This document shows positions 1 to 8,891 of a DNA stretch of 64,000 nucleotides, in pieces. The stretch is from Myxococcales bacterium (GTDB lineage: Bacteria; Myxococcota_A; Polyangia; Fen-1088), in NCBI GenBank assembly GCA_022184915.1, contig JAGTJU010000001.1, positions 932,057 through 996,056 on the forward strand, given 5' to 3'. The notes beneath the pieces are model-generated. The model did no database searches. It was not told where the DNA came from and was given only the letters and a program-made list of their open reading frames with translations. Positions within the stretch are counted from its first letter, which is position 1. The number at the start of each line of letters is the position of its first letter. The position numbers were made by a program, and so were the translations under genes.

Positions 1-2
1 TG

Positions 3-467
3 GCGGCGTGGCAGCAGGCCCGTGTCAGCCGGCAGGCTGGTGGCGCGGAGGTGCCCTGCGCGCTCGGGCCCGACCGCATCCAGTGCCCGGATTTCGGGTG
101 GAACTCGGTCAAGCCCGCCGTTCTCGAGATCGACTTTGGCCTTCGCGAGGCTCTTTACGCGCAGCCCGTGGGCGGAGCGAACCTGGTCATCGCCTACGAC
201 GATGTGCCCATGGGTCGCCGTCTCACCGTGGCCGCGGGTTTACATCACGTGTGGTTGCGCAAGGCGGGTGAGGGCAAAGTGAACCTGGAGGTCTTCGTGG
301 GCGATCGATCTTTGGGCCGCATCCAGGTGGGCAATCGGTCTGCGTGGTCCCCACACGATTTCGACACCACGGACTTCGTCGGGCAGCGCCAGATGGTGAA
401 GTTTATCATCAGCACAGACAACCCGTTTTCACGCCACTTCGGCTTCGCGGCGGAGGCTCGGTCATGA
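3..467 (+). CDS. C-terminal part of an unknown protein (cut by window edge)
   Basis: An open frame enters from the left edge and ends at TGA 465-467, so only about 154 C-terminal residues are visible. The segment looks like a beta-rich soluble domain (alternating hydrophobic strands, no membrane segment) and I do not recognise the family. Its stop overlaps the ATG of the next gene in an ATGA arrangement, so it is the upstream member of an operon with two GT-C-type membrane proteins. It could be the periplasmic tail of a similar membrane glycosyltransferase, but that is inference. An ATG at 51 is in frame, but the frame is open upstream of it, so a start there is not needed. Confidence 0.6.
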   Translation, partial: AAWQQARVSRQAGGAEVPCALGPDRIQCPDFGWNSVKPAVLEIDFGLREALYAQPVGGANLVIAYDDVPMGRRLTVAAGLHHVWLRKAGEGKVNLEVFVGDRSLGRIQVGNRSAWSPHDFDTTDFVGQRQMVKFIISTDNPFSRHFGFAAEARS

Positions 468-2332
468 GCGCGGCTCCCTCGAAGACCGCGCCCCTGCGCG
501 AGGAGCGGTGGTCGGGGGCGCGGCGCTGGCCCGTGGCCCTCTTTCTCGCGCTCGGTACCGTACTGTGGTTGCTCGCCACCGAGGGCGGCCAGGGCATCGG
601 GCGTGATGAGGCCCAGTACATGCGCGCCGGTGAACGCTACTGGGGCTGGTTTGCAGAGCTTGCCGACAACGCCCGGGCGGGGCAGGTGGGTCAATCCTTC
701 TCGCAGGCGTCGATCGATCGGTACTGGAGCGACAACGCCCCCGATCACCCCGTCATCATGAAGGTGCTTTACGGCGCTTCCTGGCGCCTCTTTCACGGCG
801 TGGAAGACCCGGACGGGGCAGGGCTTCATCCTGTGCCCGCCACCTCGGCCGAAGGCACGTTCCCGCTGTTTTCACGTCCGTCGACCGCGTTTCGCTTGCC
901 CGCGATCCTGTGTGCCGGGGTGCTTGCGGCGTTGGTGTTCATCTTCGCCACGCAGTTCATCGGGCTGCTGCCGGCCGCGGGTGCGGCGGTGCTGGCCATC
1001 GCGCAGCCGCACTACTTTTTTCACGCGCCCCTGTCTTGTTTCGACGCCCCCATCACCACGATGGCCGTCGCGGTGGCGTTTGCGTACTGGAAGTCGCTGC
1101 GTTCGCCACGATGGGGACTTGCGGCAGGGGTCTTGTTTGGCCTGTCGCTCGGCATCAAACACAACGCATGGTTGATGCCGATCTTTTTGGTCGCGCACTA
1201 TCTGTGGATGCGCCGGCGCGACCTGCTTCGTCTGCGCTTGCCGCCCATCCCGCTTGCCTTCGTGGCGATGCTGGTCCTGGGGCCGCCTATTTTCCTCGCG
1301 CACTGGCCGTGGCTGTGGCCAAGCCCCGTGCAGCGGACCCGCACCTATGTGCTGCGGCACCTCGAGCACGAGCACTACAACTTCGAGTACCTCGGCCGCA
1401 ATTGGAACAACCCGCCGAAGGACGCGGATCTCAAGCTGTTGCGTTCCACCTTCCCTGTCGTCTCGACGGCCTACACGATGCCCGTGACCACTCTGGCTCT
1501 CGCCGGGGTGGGGGCTCTGGTGCTGGTGCGGCGGCGCCGTCGTCAAGCCCGCGCCGACGAAGGAGGCGCCGCGACCGATGACGAGCAGCCACCCACGCTC
1601 GCCAAAGAGCGCTTCGATGCCGAGGCCGTTTCCTCCTGGCTTCGCCCCGGCCGCGACGTCGACCGGGCGCCGGGCGCCTTCTTCCTGTTCCAGATCTTGG
1701 GCCCGCTGAGTGTGTTGGCCGTACCCGCCGCGCCCATCTTCGGCGGCGTGAAGCACTACATGCCCGCCTATCCCTTCATCGCCATGGTGGCCGGCATGGG
1801 CCTGGCCTTCATCGGCGCGCGCATGGCCCTGGTCGCCCGGGCGAACCGTTGGTCCCCGCTCGTGCCCCTCACCTTGCCGGCGGTCGTGTTCGTGGGGTGT
1901 TTGCCCGCGATCGCCGAAACTCAGCGCTCACACCCTGACGGCCTCAGTCACTACAATCTCCTTGCCGGCGGCTTCGCCGGGGGGGCGAGCCGTGGCATGA
2001 ACCGGCAGTTCTGGGGCTACTCCGTGTTGCCCATGCTCGACTGGATGGCGGCGCAGGCGCCCGCACGCCACAACACCTACTGGCACGACGTTTTGCACGA
2101 TTCGCTGCACATGTACATTCGCGATGGCCGTTTGCCGCCTGGTCTCGGAAATACGGGAGTCGGTGAGGACGCGATTCGCCGCTCCGATCTCGGCATCATC
2201 GTGCATGAACGCCACATGACCCTGTACGAAGGTGTGTTCTGGGAGTCCTACGGCACCACTCGTCCTGCCTACGTGCGCACGCGCGAAGGCGTTCCCCTCG
2301 TCACCGCTTACCGGCGCCCCGGCGCCCCCTGA
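464..2332 (+). CDS. GT-C-type membrane glycosyltransferase (ArnT/PMT-like, GT39)
   Basis: A 622-residue polytopic inner-membrane protein. After a short cytoplasmic N-terminus and first membrane helix comes GIGRDEAQYM, matching the acidic first-loop DE motif that GT-C enzymes of the ArnT/PMT group use for catalysis with lipid-linked sugars. DNAPDHPVIMK follows, then roughly ten hydrophobic helices and a soluble C-terminal tail. The start at 464 is chosen because its ATG overlaps the previous stop (ATGA). The frame is open further upstream, but that stretch overlaps the preceding gene. The stop at 2330-2332 shares its A with the next ATG, so the two genes are probably translationally coupled. 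Likely role: transfer of a sugar from a polyprenyl-phosphate donor to a lipid or protein on the periplasmic side. The substrate cannot be read from sequence. Confidence 0.75.
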   Translation: MSAAPSKTAPLREERWSGARRWPVALFLALGTVLWLLATEGGQGIGRDEAQYMRAGERYWGWFAELADNARAGQVGQSFSQASIDRYWSDNAPDHPVIMKVLYGASWRLFHGVEDPDGAGLHPVPATSAEGTFPLFSRPSTAFRLPAILCAGVLAALVFIFATQFIGLLPAAGAAVLAIAQPHYFFHAPLSCFDAPITTMAVAVAFAYWKSLRSPRWGLAAGVLFGLSLGIKHNAWLMPIFLVAHYLWMRRRDLLRLRLPPIPLAFVAMLVLGPPIFLAHWPWLWPSPVQRTRTYVLRHLEHEHYNFEYLGRNWNNPPKDADLKLLRSTFPVVSTAYTMPVTTLALAGVGALVLVRRRRRQARADEGGAATDDEQPPTLAKERFDAEAVSSWLRPGRDVDRAPGAFFLFQILGPLSVLAVPAAPIFGGVKHYMPAYPFIAMVAGMGLAFIGARMALVARANRWSPLVPLTLPAVVFVGCLPAIAETQRSHPDGLSHYNLLAGGFAGGASRGMNRQFWGYSVLPMLDWMAAQAPARHNTYWHDVLHDSLHMYIRDGRLPPGLGNTGVGEDAIRRSDLGIIVHERHMTLYEGVFWESYGTTRPAYVRTREGVPLVTAYRRPGAP

Positions 2333-3852
2333 TGCTCATGACCTCAGACGCGTCGTCACCGTCCTCTGCGCCCGCTCATGGGGCATCGTCCTCTGCGTCC
2401 GAAGACGCTGCCTCCGCAGGCGTAGCGTCAGCGGGGACAGCGGCATACGTTCCTGGGCCGCGCTGGCTTTTGGGCTGGCGAGGGTTCGTGGTGCTGTACG
2501 TTGCGTTCACGCTTTGCTACCTGGCGGCCTCAGGCAATCGTCTCAAGCGCCCCACGCCCTACAATCACTTTGCGTACCTGGCCCACAGTTGGCTCGAGGG
2601 GCGTCTCGCGTTGACACTCAGCCCGCCGAACGAAAACGATTGGGCGAAGGTGGACGTGCTGACCTTGCGGGACGGACGCACCGTCAAGGGCATGTTCAGT
2701 GGACGTGGCAATCAAGATCGGTTTTATCCGCTCTCCGGCCCGCCGCTTACGATCATGCCGGACGAGATCGTGGCGAGAACGTACATTCGCTACGTCTCGT
2801 TTCCGCCGTTTCCCGCCGTGCTGATGTTGCCCTGGGTGGCGATCGCCGGGGTGGCCGCGAACGACGTGGTGTTCACCGTACTGTGGGCGGGCTTGAATCC
2901 GGCGCTGTTTTTTTTGCTTCTGGGTGCTCTGCGGCGGCGCGGGTATTCCGAACGAACGCCTATCGAAGACCTTTGGCTGACCGTGGCCTTTGGTCTTGGC
3001 TCCGTGTACTTCTATTCCTCCGTCATCGGACAGGTGTGGTACACGGCGCACGTGGTGGCCACGACGCTTGTGATTGGCTACGTCTGGTCTGGCCTCGACG
3101 CGCGTCACCCGGTGCTTGCGGGCTTGTGTCTGGGACTTGGTTTCGCAACCCGTGCGCCCTTGGGTTTCGCGTTTGCCTGGTTCATCTGGGAGTCGGTTCG
3201 GGTCAACGGGGGGTGGCGTTCCTTCGGCCAGTTTTTGTGGCGAAAGCGTCGCTTTCCTCCGGGCTGGTTCGCGACGTGTCTAAAAGCGGCGATCCCGGCG
3301 CTCGCCATCGTCGCCCTCCTGCTTCTTCACAACGAGCTGCGCTTCGAGCGCGCCTCAGAGTTCGGTCACAAGTTTTTGAACATCACCTGGCAAGATCGCA
3401 TCCAGCGGTTCGGCCTCTTCAATTATCACTTTCTTTCGCGCAACCTCGCCACGGCCCTGACGCTCCTTCCGCGCATTCTCGTCAAGCCGCCGTATGTGCA
3501 GGTGAGCCAGCACGGCATGTCCTTGTTGGTCACGTCACCTTTTCTCATCCTGCTGCTGCGACCCCGTCGAGGCTCGCCTTTGGGGCCGGGGCTCTGGTTG
3601 ACCGTGCTCGGCGCAGCGATTCCGCATTTGCTCTATCAGAACTCGGGCTTCGTGCAGTTCGGCTACCGCTTCAGCCTGGATTACATGGTGCTGCTGATGG
3701 TGCTGATCGCGCTCGGCAATCGGAAACTGGGTTTCTGGTTCAAGGCGATGGTCGCGTTCTCCATCGCGGTCAATCTGTTCGGTGCCCTCACCTTCGACCG
3801 CTCGCCGTCTTACAGCTACACCGACACATTTTTCCCTCACGGGCTCAACTGA
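2332..3852 (+). CDS. multi-spanning membrane protein, probable GT-C glycosyltransferase
   Basis: A 506-residue protein with a Ser/Ala-rich N-terminus (about 45 residues), a first helix near residues 50-65, then the segment NHFAYLAHSWLEGRL and about ten further hydrophobic helices. The loop after the first helix is large and polar, as in GT-C enzymes, and the NHF-YLA-GRL pattern recurs in uncharacterised bacterial membrane proteins annotated as glycosyltransferase-like. The start overlaps the preceding stop by one base (TGATG), implying coupling to the ArnT/PMT-like gene. I infer that the two act in the same cell-surface glycosylation step. There is no catalytic motif as clear as the DE of the upstream gene, so the enzymatic assignment is tentative. 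Confidence 0.6.
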   Translation: MLMTSDASSPSSAPAHGASSSASEDAASAGVASAGTAAYVPGPRWLLGWRGFVVLYVAFTLCYLAASGNRLKRPTPYNHFAYLAHSWLEGRLALTLSPPNENDWAKVDVLTLRDGRTVKGMFSGRGNQDRFYPLSGPPLTIMPDEIVARTYIRYVSFPPFPAVLMLPWVAIAGVAANDVVFTVLWAGLNPALFFLLLGALRRRGYSERTPIEDLWLTVAFGLGSVYFYSSVIGQVWYTAHVVATTLVIGYVWSGLDARHPVLAGLCLGLGFATRAPLGFAFAWFIWESVRVNGGWRSFGQFLWRKRRFPPGWFATCLKAAIPALAIVALLLLHNELRFERASEFGHKFLNITWQDRIQRFGLFNYHFLSRNLATALTLLPRILVKPPYVQVSQHGMSLLVTSPFLILLLRPRRGSPLGPGLWLTVLGAAIPHLLYQNSGFVQFGYRFSLDYMVLLMVLIALGNRKLGFWFKAMVAFSIAVNLFGALTFDRSPSYSYTDTFFPHGLN

Positions 3853-3975
3853 GCGCACACTTTGCCGGGATAGGTCAATTATCTCGGGGGCTTAGCCTCT
3901 GGCGCGGCGCGACTTACCCTTCCTCAGGGGGATTCGGGCAAAAGGCGCGCTAAGTTACGTGAACGAGGCGTACTT

Positions 3976-5565
3976 TTGCTGTCCCGGGATCATCGTCGCG
4001 CACGCATCGTGCTCGTGGCCCTCGCAGCCTGTTCGGGCCAAACGGCGCAGGGGCCGGAGCCCCGCCCAGAAGCTGGTCAGGCCGTGCCGGCGCCCGTGCC
4101 GGAGCTGGCGCCCGCGATGCCCCCGAATCCCGATTCGCCCTCGGCCTTCACGACTCCCCCTCCCCGCCGCCCGGACATGGCTGTCGATCTGCCGGAGGCA
4201 CCCGTCCCGCCTGCCTGTGATTTGGCCTTCACAGAGGTCGCCGCCTTTCAAGCCGTCAAGTCGGTGCTGTGGCGTGAGGGTGAGATCGTCGAGAGCCCGG
4301 TCAACTTAGTCGCCGGCAAGGCCACGTTGTTTCGGGCCTACGTTGCGCCCGGGCCGCAGTGGGACCTTCGTATGGTCAAGGCGCGGCTATCGCTCTTTGT
4401 TCCGGATCACGAGGTGCGCCACTATGAGGCCGAGACGTGGATGACCGAGTCATCGACGGACGCAAGCGGGGCGAGCACGTTCAATTTTTCGGTGGAGGGT
4501 CAGGCGATGACCCCGCAGACCCGCTACCGAGTCGAGCTCGAGCTTGGCTCTGATTGCCAAGGCCCCGCGGCCCGCGTACCGCGCGAAGGGCCGCTGCCCG
4601 TGGGCGCGGTGGAGGTGGCTCCGTTCGAGTTGATGATCGTGCCTTTCGCCTACGGGGCCGACGGCAGTTTCCGCTTACCCGATACCTCTTCGGCCCAGAT
4701 CGAGCTCATCCGCGCGAACCTTTCGGCCATGCTGCCCATGAGCGAGATCGTCATTAGCCAGCACCTCCCGGTGCCTACAGGGATTGTGCTCTCTGCCGAG
4801 ACGTTTCCCCTCCTTCTCGACGAGCTGCGGGCGATGCGGGCAAAAGAGGCGCCTCGCCAGGCGGTGCATTACCTGGGACTCGTGGCGCCAACGAATGAGC
4901 TCGAGGATTACTGCAAGGGAAACTGCACCGCAGGGCTCGGGTTCAGCAACCTGGCCAATCTGCCGGAGCTGAGGGTCGCGGTGTCTGTGGGGTTTGCCGG
5001 CGACGTCTCGGTGCGCGCCCTGGTGCACGAGCTCGGGCACACCCTGGGACTGCTGCACGCGCCCTGCAACGCGGGTGAGACCGTCGACCCCGCGTACCCC
5101 CACGAGGGGGGGCTGGTGGGCGTCTGGGGTTTCGACCACCGCGCCAGGTCGCTGCGGGCCCCCACGCTGGTAGCCGACTTCATGGGCTACTGTAGCGACC
5201 ACTGGATCAGCGATTACTCCTTCGCAAAGGTCCTCGGGCGGTTGCGTTCGTTCATGACGGCCACCGCGGCGTTCACGGCGGGGGAGGATCGTCACGAGCC
5301 GTACGTCACCCTGTACCTGACAGCCCAAGGCGGCGTGCGCGCGGGTGCCAGGCACCCCTTGGGGGCGCCCCTACCAGGGGCACCGCTGGCGGTCCGCTTC
5401 GAGCCGGACCAAGGCGCTGCCGAAACCGTGCGGGTCTACCCCCTTCCGTTCGCGGATGCCGGGGGTCACTTGTTTCTGGTGCCCGCCCGCCTGCAAGAGC
5501 GCCCTGGGCAGCTTTTCCTGTCCGGCGTCACGTGGGGGCCTGTGCGTATTCCGACAGAAGACTAA
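3976..5565 (+). CDS. metzincin-like zinc metalloprotease lipoprotein
   Basis: A 529-residue predicted lipoprotein. The TTG at 3976 is preferred because GAGG lies seven bases upstream and it opens directly on a short signal peptide with lipobox LAAC (Cys19). A Pro-rich linker follows to about residue 70, then a beta-rich region. HELGHTLGLLH at 351-361 matches the extended zinc-binding HExxHxxGxxH motif of metzincin proteases, with Glu352 as the expected general base. Cys pairs around 313-318 and 364 may form disulfides. It should be anchored facing the periplasm or cell surface. The exact peptidase family is not recognised. It sits just upstream of a Ser/Thr kinase, but a gap of about 140 bp makes a shared operon uncertain. 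Confidence 0.72.
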   Translation: MLSRDHRRARIVLVALAACSGQTAQGPEPRPEAGQAVPAPVPELAPAMPPNPDSPSAFTTPPPRRPDMAVDLPEAPVPPACDLAFTEVAAFQAVKSVLWREGEIVESPVNLVAGKATLFRAYVAPGPQWDLRMVKARLSLFVPDHEVRHYEAETWMTESSTDASGASTFNFSVEGQAMTPQTRYRVELELGSDCQGPAARVPREGPLPVGAVEVAPFELMIVPFAYGADGSFRLPDTSSAQIELIRANLSAMLPMSEIVISQHLPVPTGIVLSAETFPLLLDELRAMRAKEAPRQAVHYLGLVAPTNELEDYCKGNCTAGLGFSNLANLPELRVAVSVGFAGDVSVRALVHELGHTLGLLHAPCNAGETVDPAYPHEGGLVGVWGFDHRARSLRAPTLVADFMGYCSDHWISDYSFAKVLGRLRSFMTATAAFTAGEDRHEPYVTLYLTAQGGVRAGARHPLGAPLPGAPLAVRFEPDQGAAETVRVYPLPFADAGGHLFLVPARLQERPGQLFLSGVTWGPVRIPTED

Positions 5566-5704
5566 AGAGGGCCCGCCGCGGCCGACCAGTGTCCCAGGGT
5601 GGTCTACTGAGGGGGCGTGTGTGAATCACCGCTACGTGGTCAGGCGCGCAGTGTAGCGGGTATACGTCAGACTGCGCTAACATGGGCTCCTCAACGTGGG
5701 GACG

Positions 5705-7468
5705 ATGGCATACGAAGGTGAGGCGCCCGAAGACCTGTCTGATACCGACGGTTCGCCGCCTTCGGCTACCCGGTCGACGCCTCCGCCCTCGATGATCGGA
5801 CAAACCGTCGCCAGGAACTTCAGAATCACCAGTCTGATCGGTGCCGGCGCCATGGGTGATGTTTACCGAGCCCAGCAGCTCTCACTCGGTAAGGACGTTG
5901 CGCTCAAACTGTTGCGGCGCGAGCTGCTCATCGACGAAACGCTCCGTCGGCGCTTCGAGCTGGAAGCCAAGAACGCCTCATCTCTCAATCATCCCAACTG
6001 CATTCAGATCATCGACTTTGGCCGCGACGGAGATCTCCTCTTCATCGCAATGGAATTCCTTGATGGCCAGGATTTGAGTCAGCGCATCGAGGCGCAGTGG
6101 CCGTTTCCCCTAGAGCGCACGATCCACATCTTCGATCAGGTGCTTGCTGCCCTCGAGGAGGCTCACGAACATGGGATCGTTCATCGAGACCTGAAGCCTG
6201 CCAACGTCATGCTCGTGAGTCGCCGCGGCGACCCTGATTTCGTCAAAGTCTGCGACTTCGGAATTGCGAAATCCGACGCCTCCGTGGCTTCTTGGGCAGA
6301 GGGCCTGACCATGAAGGGGCTCATTTGTGGAACGCCCGAGTACATGTCGCCCGAGCAAGCACGCGGCGAAAAGTTGGATGGACGTTCCGACCTTTATGCT
6401 GCGGGCGTCTTGCTCTACCAGATGCTGACGCGGGAGGTGCCCTTCAAGTCGACGTCACCTGTGGCTCTGCTCAGTATGCACTTGAGTGAGCCGCCCCAAC
6501 CGCCCACGATGCGAAAGCCTGGCATCGATGTTCCTCCGCGGCTCGAGGCCCTGGTGCTTTCGGCTCTCGAGAAGGATCCCGCGCGTCGCCCCCAATCGGC
6601 CGCAGCATTCAGGGAGTCCTTACGGGACGCGGTCTCAGATGTGCTTGCCTACGTGCCGGTCATTGGCACGGGGCCCCGCTCCTCCGGGGTTCACACGGCC
6701 GGGCCGTCGGGGGTGATGCTGGCCTCGTCATCAGGTCGGGGGACGATCAGTCAGCCTACGACGGACAAGGTCGCGCTCGCCTCGGGGGGACGCAAGGGAC
6801 TCTGGCTCGGTGTGGGCGCACTTGCCGTGGCGGGCGCCGCACTGGCCTGGCCTGTACTGATGCCGAGTACGGGGCCGACACCCTCGAAGGAGACCTTCAT
6901 GCCCGCTCCGGGCGGCGGGGACCCCGATGTGTCCAACGAGGCCTCCCACAAAGTTGCGCCCGCCTCGCGCACGTCGCCCGGTACCGAGGCGCCGGCTGCC
7001 GCATTTGTGCTCCCCACGGCCCCGCCCACGGCCGCCCCCGAAGAGCGGCCACGACTGGTCGAACCCCCTAACGGAGAGGGGCCTGTTAGGCGTCGCAAGC
7101 CAAAGGTTTCGATGCCCGTCGGCGACGTGGTGGGCTCGGGCGTTCCTCCTCTTCCTGGACCGCAACCGTCGCAGGCCGCTGTCCATGCTCCCGTGGCCGC
7201 AGTGGCCGAGGCGCCTCGCCTGCCTCTTTGGGAGCTGTCACTCAGTGAGGGCCAGAGGCTGCTCGGCAAGGGACAAACCAACGAGGCTTGTGCCAAGGGA
7301 GAAGAGGCTCGACGTCTCGAGCCCAGCGCGGCGGCCCCCTACAAGTTTCTGGGCAAGTGTTACATGCGTGCAGGCAACACTGCGCGTGCGACCGACAACT
7401 ATCGCAAGTACCTAGAAATGGCGCCGAATGCCCCGGACGCCGCCTTCATCAAGAGCATCGTCAGATAA
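5705..7468 (+). CDS. membrane-anchored serine/threonine protein kinase with C-terminal TPR-like region
   Basis: A 587-residue Hanks-type kinase. From the ATG at 5705, the Gly-rich loop GAGAMGDV is at 46-53, the ATP-binding Lys at 68, HRDLKPAN at 160-167, DFG at 184-186 and GTPEYMSPEQ at 209-218, so all catalytic residues are present. The kinase domain ends near residue 305. A variable linker and one membrane helix near 360-380 follow, then an Ala/Pro-rich periplasmic linker and a C-terminal region near 510-587 with the look of two TPR repeats. A GTG at 5696 is an alternative start, but the GGGG before 5705 better fits a ribosome site. A Cys-rich lipoprotein gene begins 11 bases after the stop. 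Expected role: phosphorylating cytoplasmic targets in response to an extracytoplasmic input. Confidence 0.93.
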   Translation: MAYEGEAPEDLSDTDGSPPSATRSTPPPSMIGQTVARNFRITSLIGAGAMGDVYRAQQLSLGKDVALKLLRRELLIDETLRRRFELEAKNASSLNHPNCIQIIDFGRDGDLLFIAMEFLDGQDLSQRIEAQWPFPLERTIHIFDQVLAALEEAHEHGIVHRDLKPANVMLVSRRGDPDFVKVCDFGIAKSDASVASWAEGLTMKGLICGTPEYMSPEQARGEKLDGRSDLYAAGVLLYQMLTREVPFKSTSPVALLSMHLSEPPQPPTMRKPGIDVPPRLEALVLSALEKDPARRPQSAAAFRESLRDAVSDVLAYVPVIGTGPRSSGVHTAGPSGVMLASSSGRGTISQPTTDKVALASGGRKGLWLGVGALAVAGAALAWPVLMPSTGPTPSKETFMPAPGGGDPDVSNEASHKVAPASRTSPGTEAPAAAFVLPTAPPTAAPEERPRLVEPPNGEGPVRRRKPKVSMPVGDVVGSGVPPLPGPQPSQAAVHAPVAAVAEAPRLPLWELSLSEGQRLLGKGQTNEACAKGEEARRLEPSAAAPYKFLGKCYMRAGNTARATDNYRKYLEMAPNAPDAAFIKSIVR

Positions 7469-7479
7469 AGAACGCCCGT

Positions 7480-8880
7480 ATGAAACGCCCCATCCCGACC
7501 CCTCTAGCGGCGGCGTTGATCGGCCTGTGTGCTTTGGTGCTAAGCACCGGCTGCCAGGTCGACGTCGAAGCCTTTCATCAACGCTTGTTTTCATGCAACC
7601 CTAGCGCAAAGGAGCCTGGGTGCGGCACCGATCGTGAGGGGCAACCCATGGTCTGCGTGGCAGCTCAGCAGCTCGGCGGCCCCAACTTTTGCTCGGAGAG
7701 CTGCGATCGCGCTGTCGTACCGGTAGATGGCAACGAGACGGTGGCTTGCCAACCTGCGGGCCCGCTTTCCTCTCAAAGGCTCTCAGGCGCCGCGCTCAAG
7801 AAGTGCAATCCGGCAATCCCCGACGCTTGTGGGCACCCAGAGCTATCGTGTTTGCGTACGGATCTTTTGGGCGCCGAAGGCGTGTGCATGACGCTTAGCC
7901 CATGCCAAACCAATTCCGACTGCCGTGATCCGGTGCGCTCGGTCTGCATGGGCGAGCTCATTCAATCGACCTACCCTGGAGCGAGTCTACAGACTGACCA
8001 TACCTACTGCGTGCAGTTTGGCTGCCGGGCCGACGGCACGGCATGTTCCCCTGGTGAAGTGTGCCTTCGAAACGTGGTGGTCAAGGAGTCGAAGCCCTCG
8101 GATATCTGTGTGCCCAACTGCGACTCGAACGACAACTGCCCTCCCAACTACTTCTGCTTTCGCAAACTCTACAGTGCGATATCCCCTAACGTCTGCATCC
8201 CCGGCCTTCTCGGCCTTCGATGCGAGAGCAAGATGGACTGTCTCTTCGGAGATTGTGTCGATACGGGGGCAGGTTTCAATATGTGTACCGTCGCGTGCCA
8301 AAGCGATTCGGACTGTGCGAAGTACGACGGTGAACACGGCACCTTCTTCTGTAACGCTGCCAAGTATTGCGCTGGGTCTCGGGCGTTCAAGGGACCTGCC
8401 TGCGACGTCGACGCGAATTGTCGACCAGGGGAAATCTGCGCTCGCATCACGCCCCTACAGTCGCAAGGGTTTTGCCTCCTTCCCTGCGTTGCGGGAGGGT
8501 GCCCGGCCTTTGGCGGCGTCAATCACATGTGCGTTCCCCAGGTCGATCGCACGAAGGCGCCCGTGTGTTGGCCGGGGGAGCTCGGGGTACCGTGCTTGGC
8601 CGACGTTCAGTGCATCGGTGGGCTTGCCTGCCAAAAAGCGCCCGGTCAACAGGTGGGCTTGTGCACCACGCTTTGCCGCAGCGACGACGATTGCATCAAA
8701 CAACGCTTCGCCCGGGAAGGGTACTGCGAACTGGCCTTGAACGTTTGTTTGCCGCCGCGAAGGGCTGGACGGGCTTGCGAGACGAACCAGCAGTGCGAAT
8801 CGAAGAACTGTGTGGTCACTGCGTCCGACAATCAAGGCAACGTCACGGCCCGTGCCTGTGCCGAAATCCCTGGGTACTGA
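7480..8880 (+). CDS. Cys-rich lipoprotein of unknown function
   Basis: A 466-residue protein with a signal peptide ending in lipobox LSTGC (Cys25). The mature part holds repeated Cys clusters of the type C-x(5-7)-C-x(3-6)-GxxC, resembling the disulfide-rich modules of secreted myxobacterial lipoproteins. Asp-rich turns such as SDSDCA and SDDDCI recur between Cys residues. The start at 7480 follows the kinase stop by 11 bases and is the first in-frame ATG that opens on a signal peptide. No enzymatic motif is visible. It is probably a surface or periplasmic structural or binding protein. Placement between a kinase with an extracytoplasmic tail and a PEGA protein suggests a shared envelope function, which is inference. 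Confidence 0.75.
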   Translation: MKRPIPTPLAAALIGLCALVLSTGCQVDVEAFHQRLFSCNPSAKEPGCGTDREGQPMVCVAAQQLGGPNFCSESCDRAVVPVDGNETVACQPAGPLSSQRLSGAALKKCNPAIPDACGHPELSCLRTDLLGAEGVCMTLSPCQTNSDCRDPVRSVCMGELIQSTYPGASLQTDHTYCVQFGCRADGTACSPGEVCLRNVVVKESKPSDICVPNCDSNDNCPPNYFCFRKLYSAISPNVCIPGLLGLRCESKMDCLFGDCVDTGAGFNMCTVACQSDSDCAKYDGEHGTFFCNAAKYCAGSRAFKGPACDVDANCRPGEICARITPLQSQGFCLLPCVAGGCPAFGGVNHMCVPQVDRTKAPVCWPGELGVPCLADVQCIGGLACQKAPGQQVGLCTTLCRSDDDCIKQRFAREGYCELALNVCLPPRRAGRACETNQQCESKNCVVTASDNQGNVTARACAEIPGY

Positions 8881-8891
8881 GGAGCGCCGAG

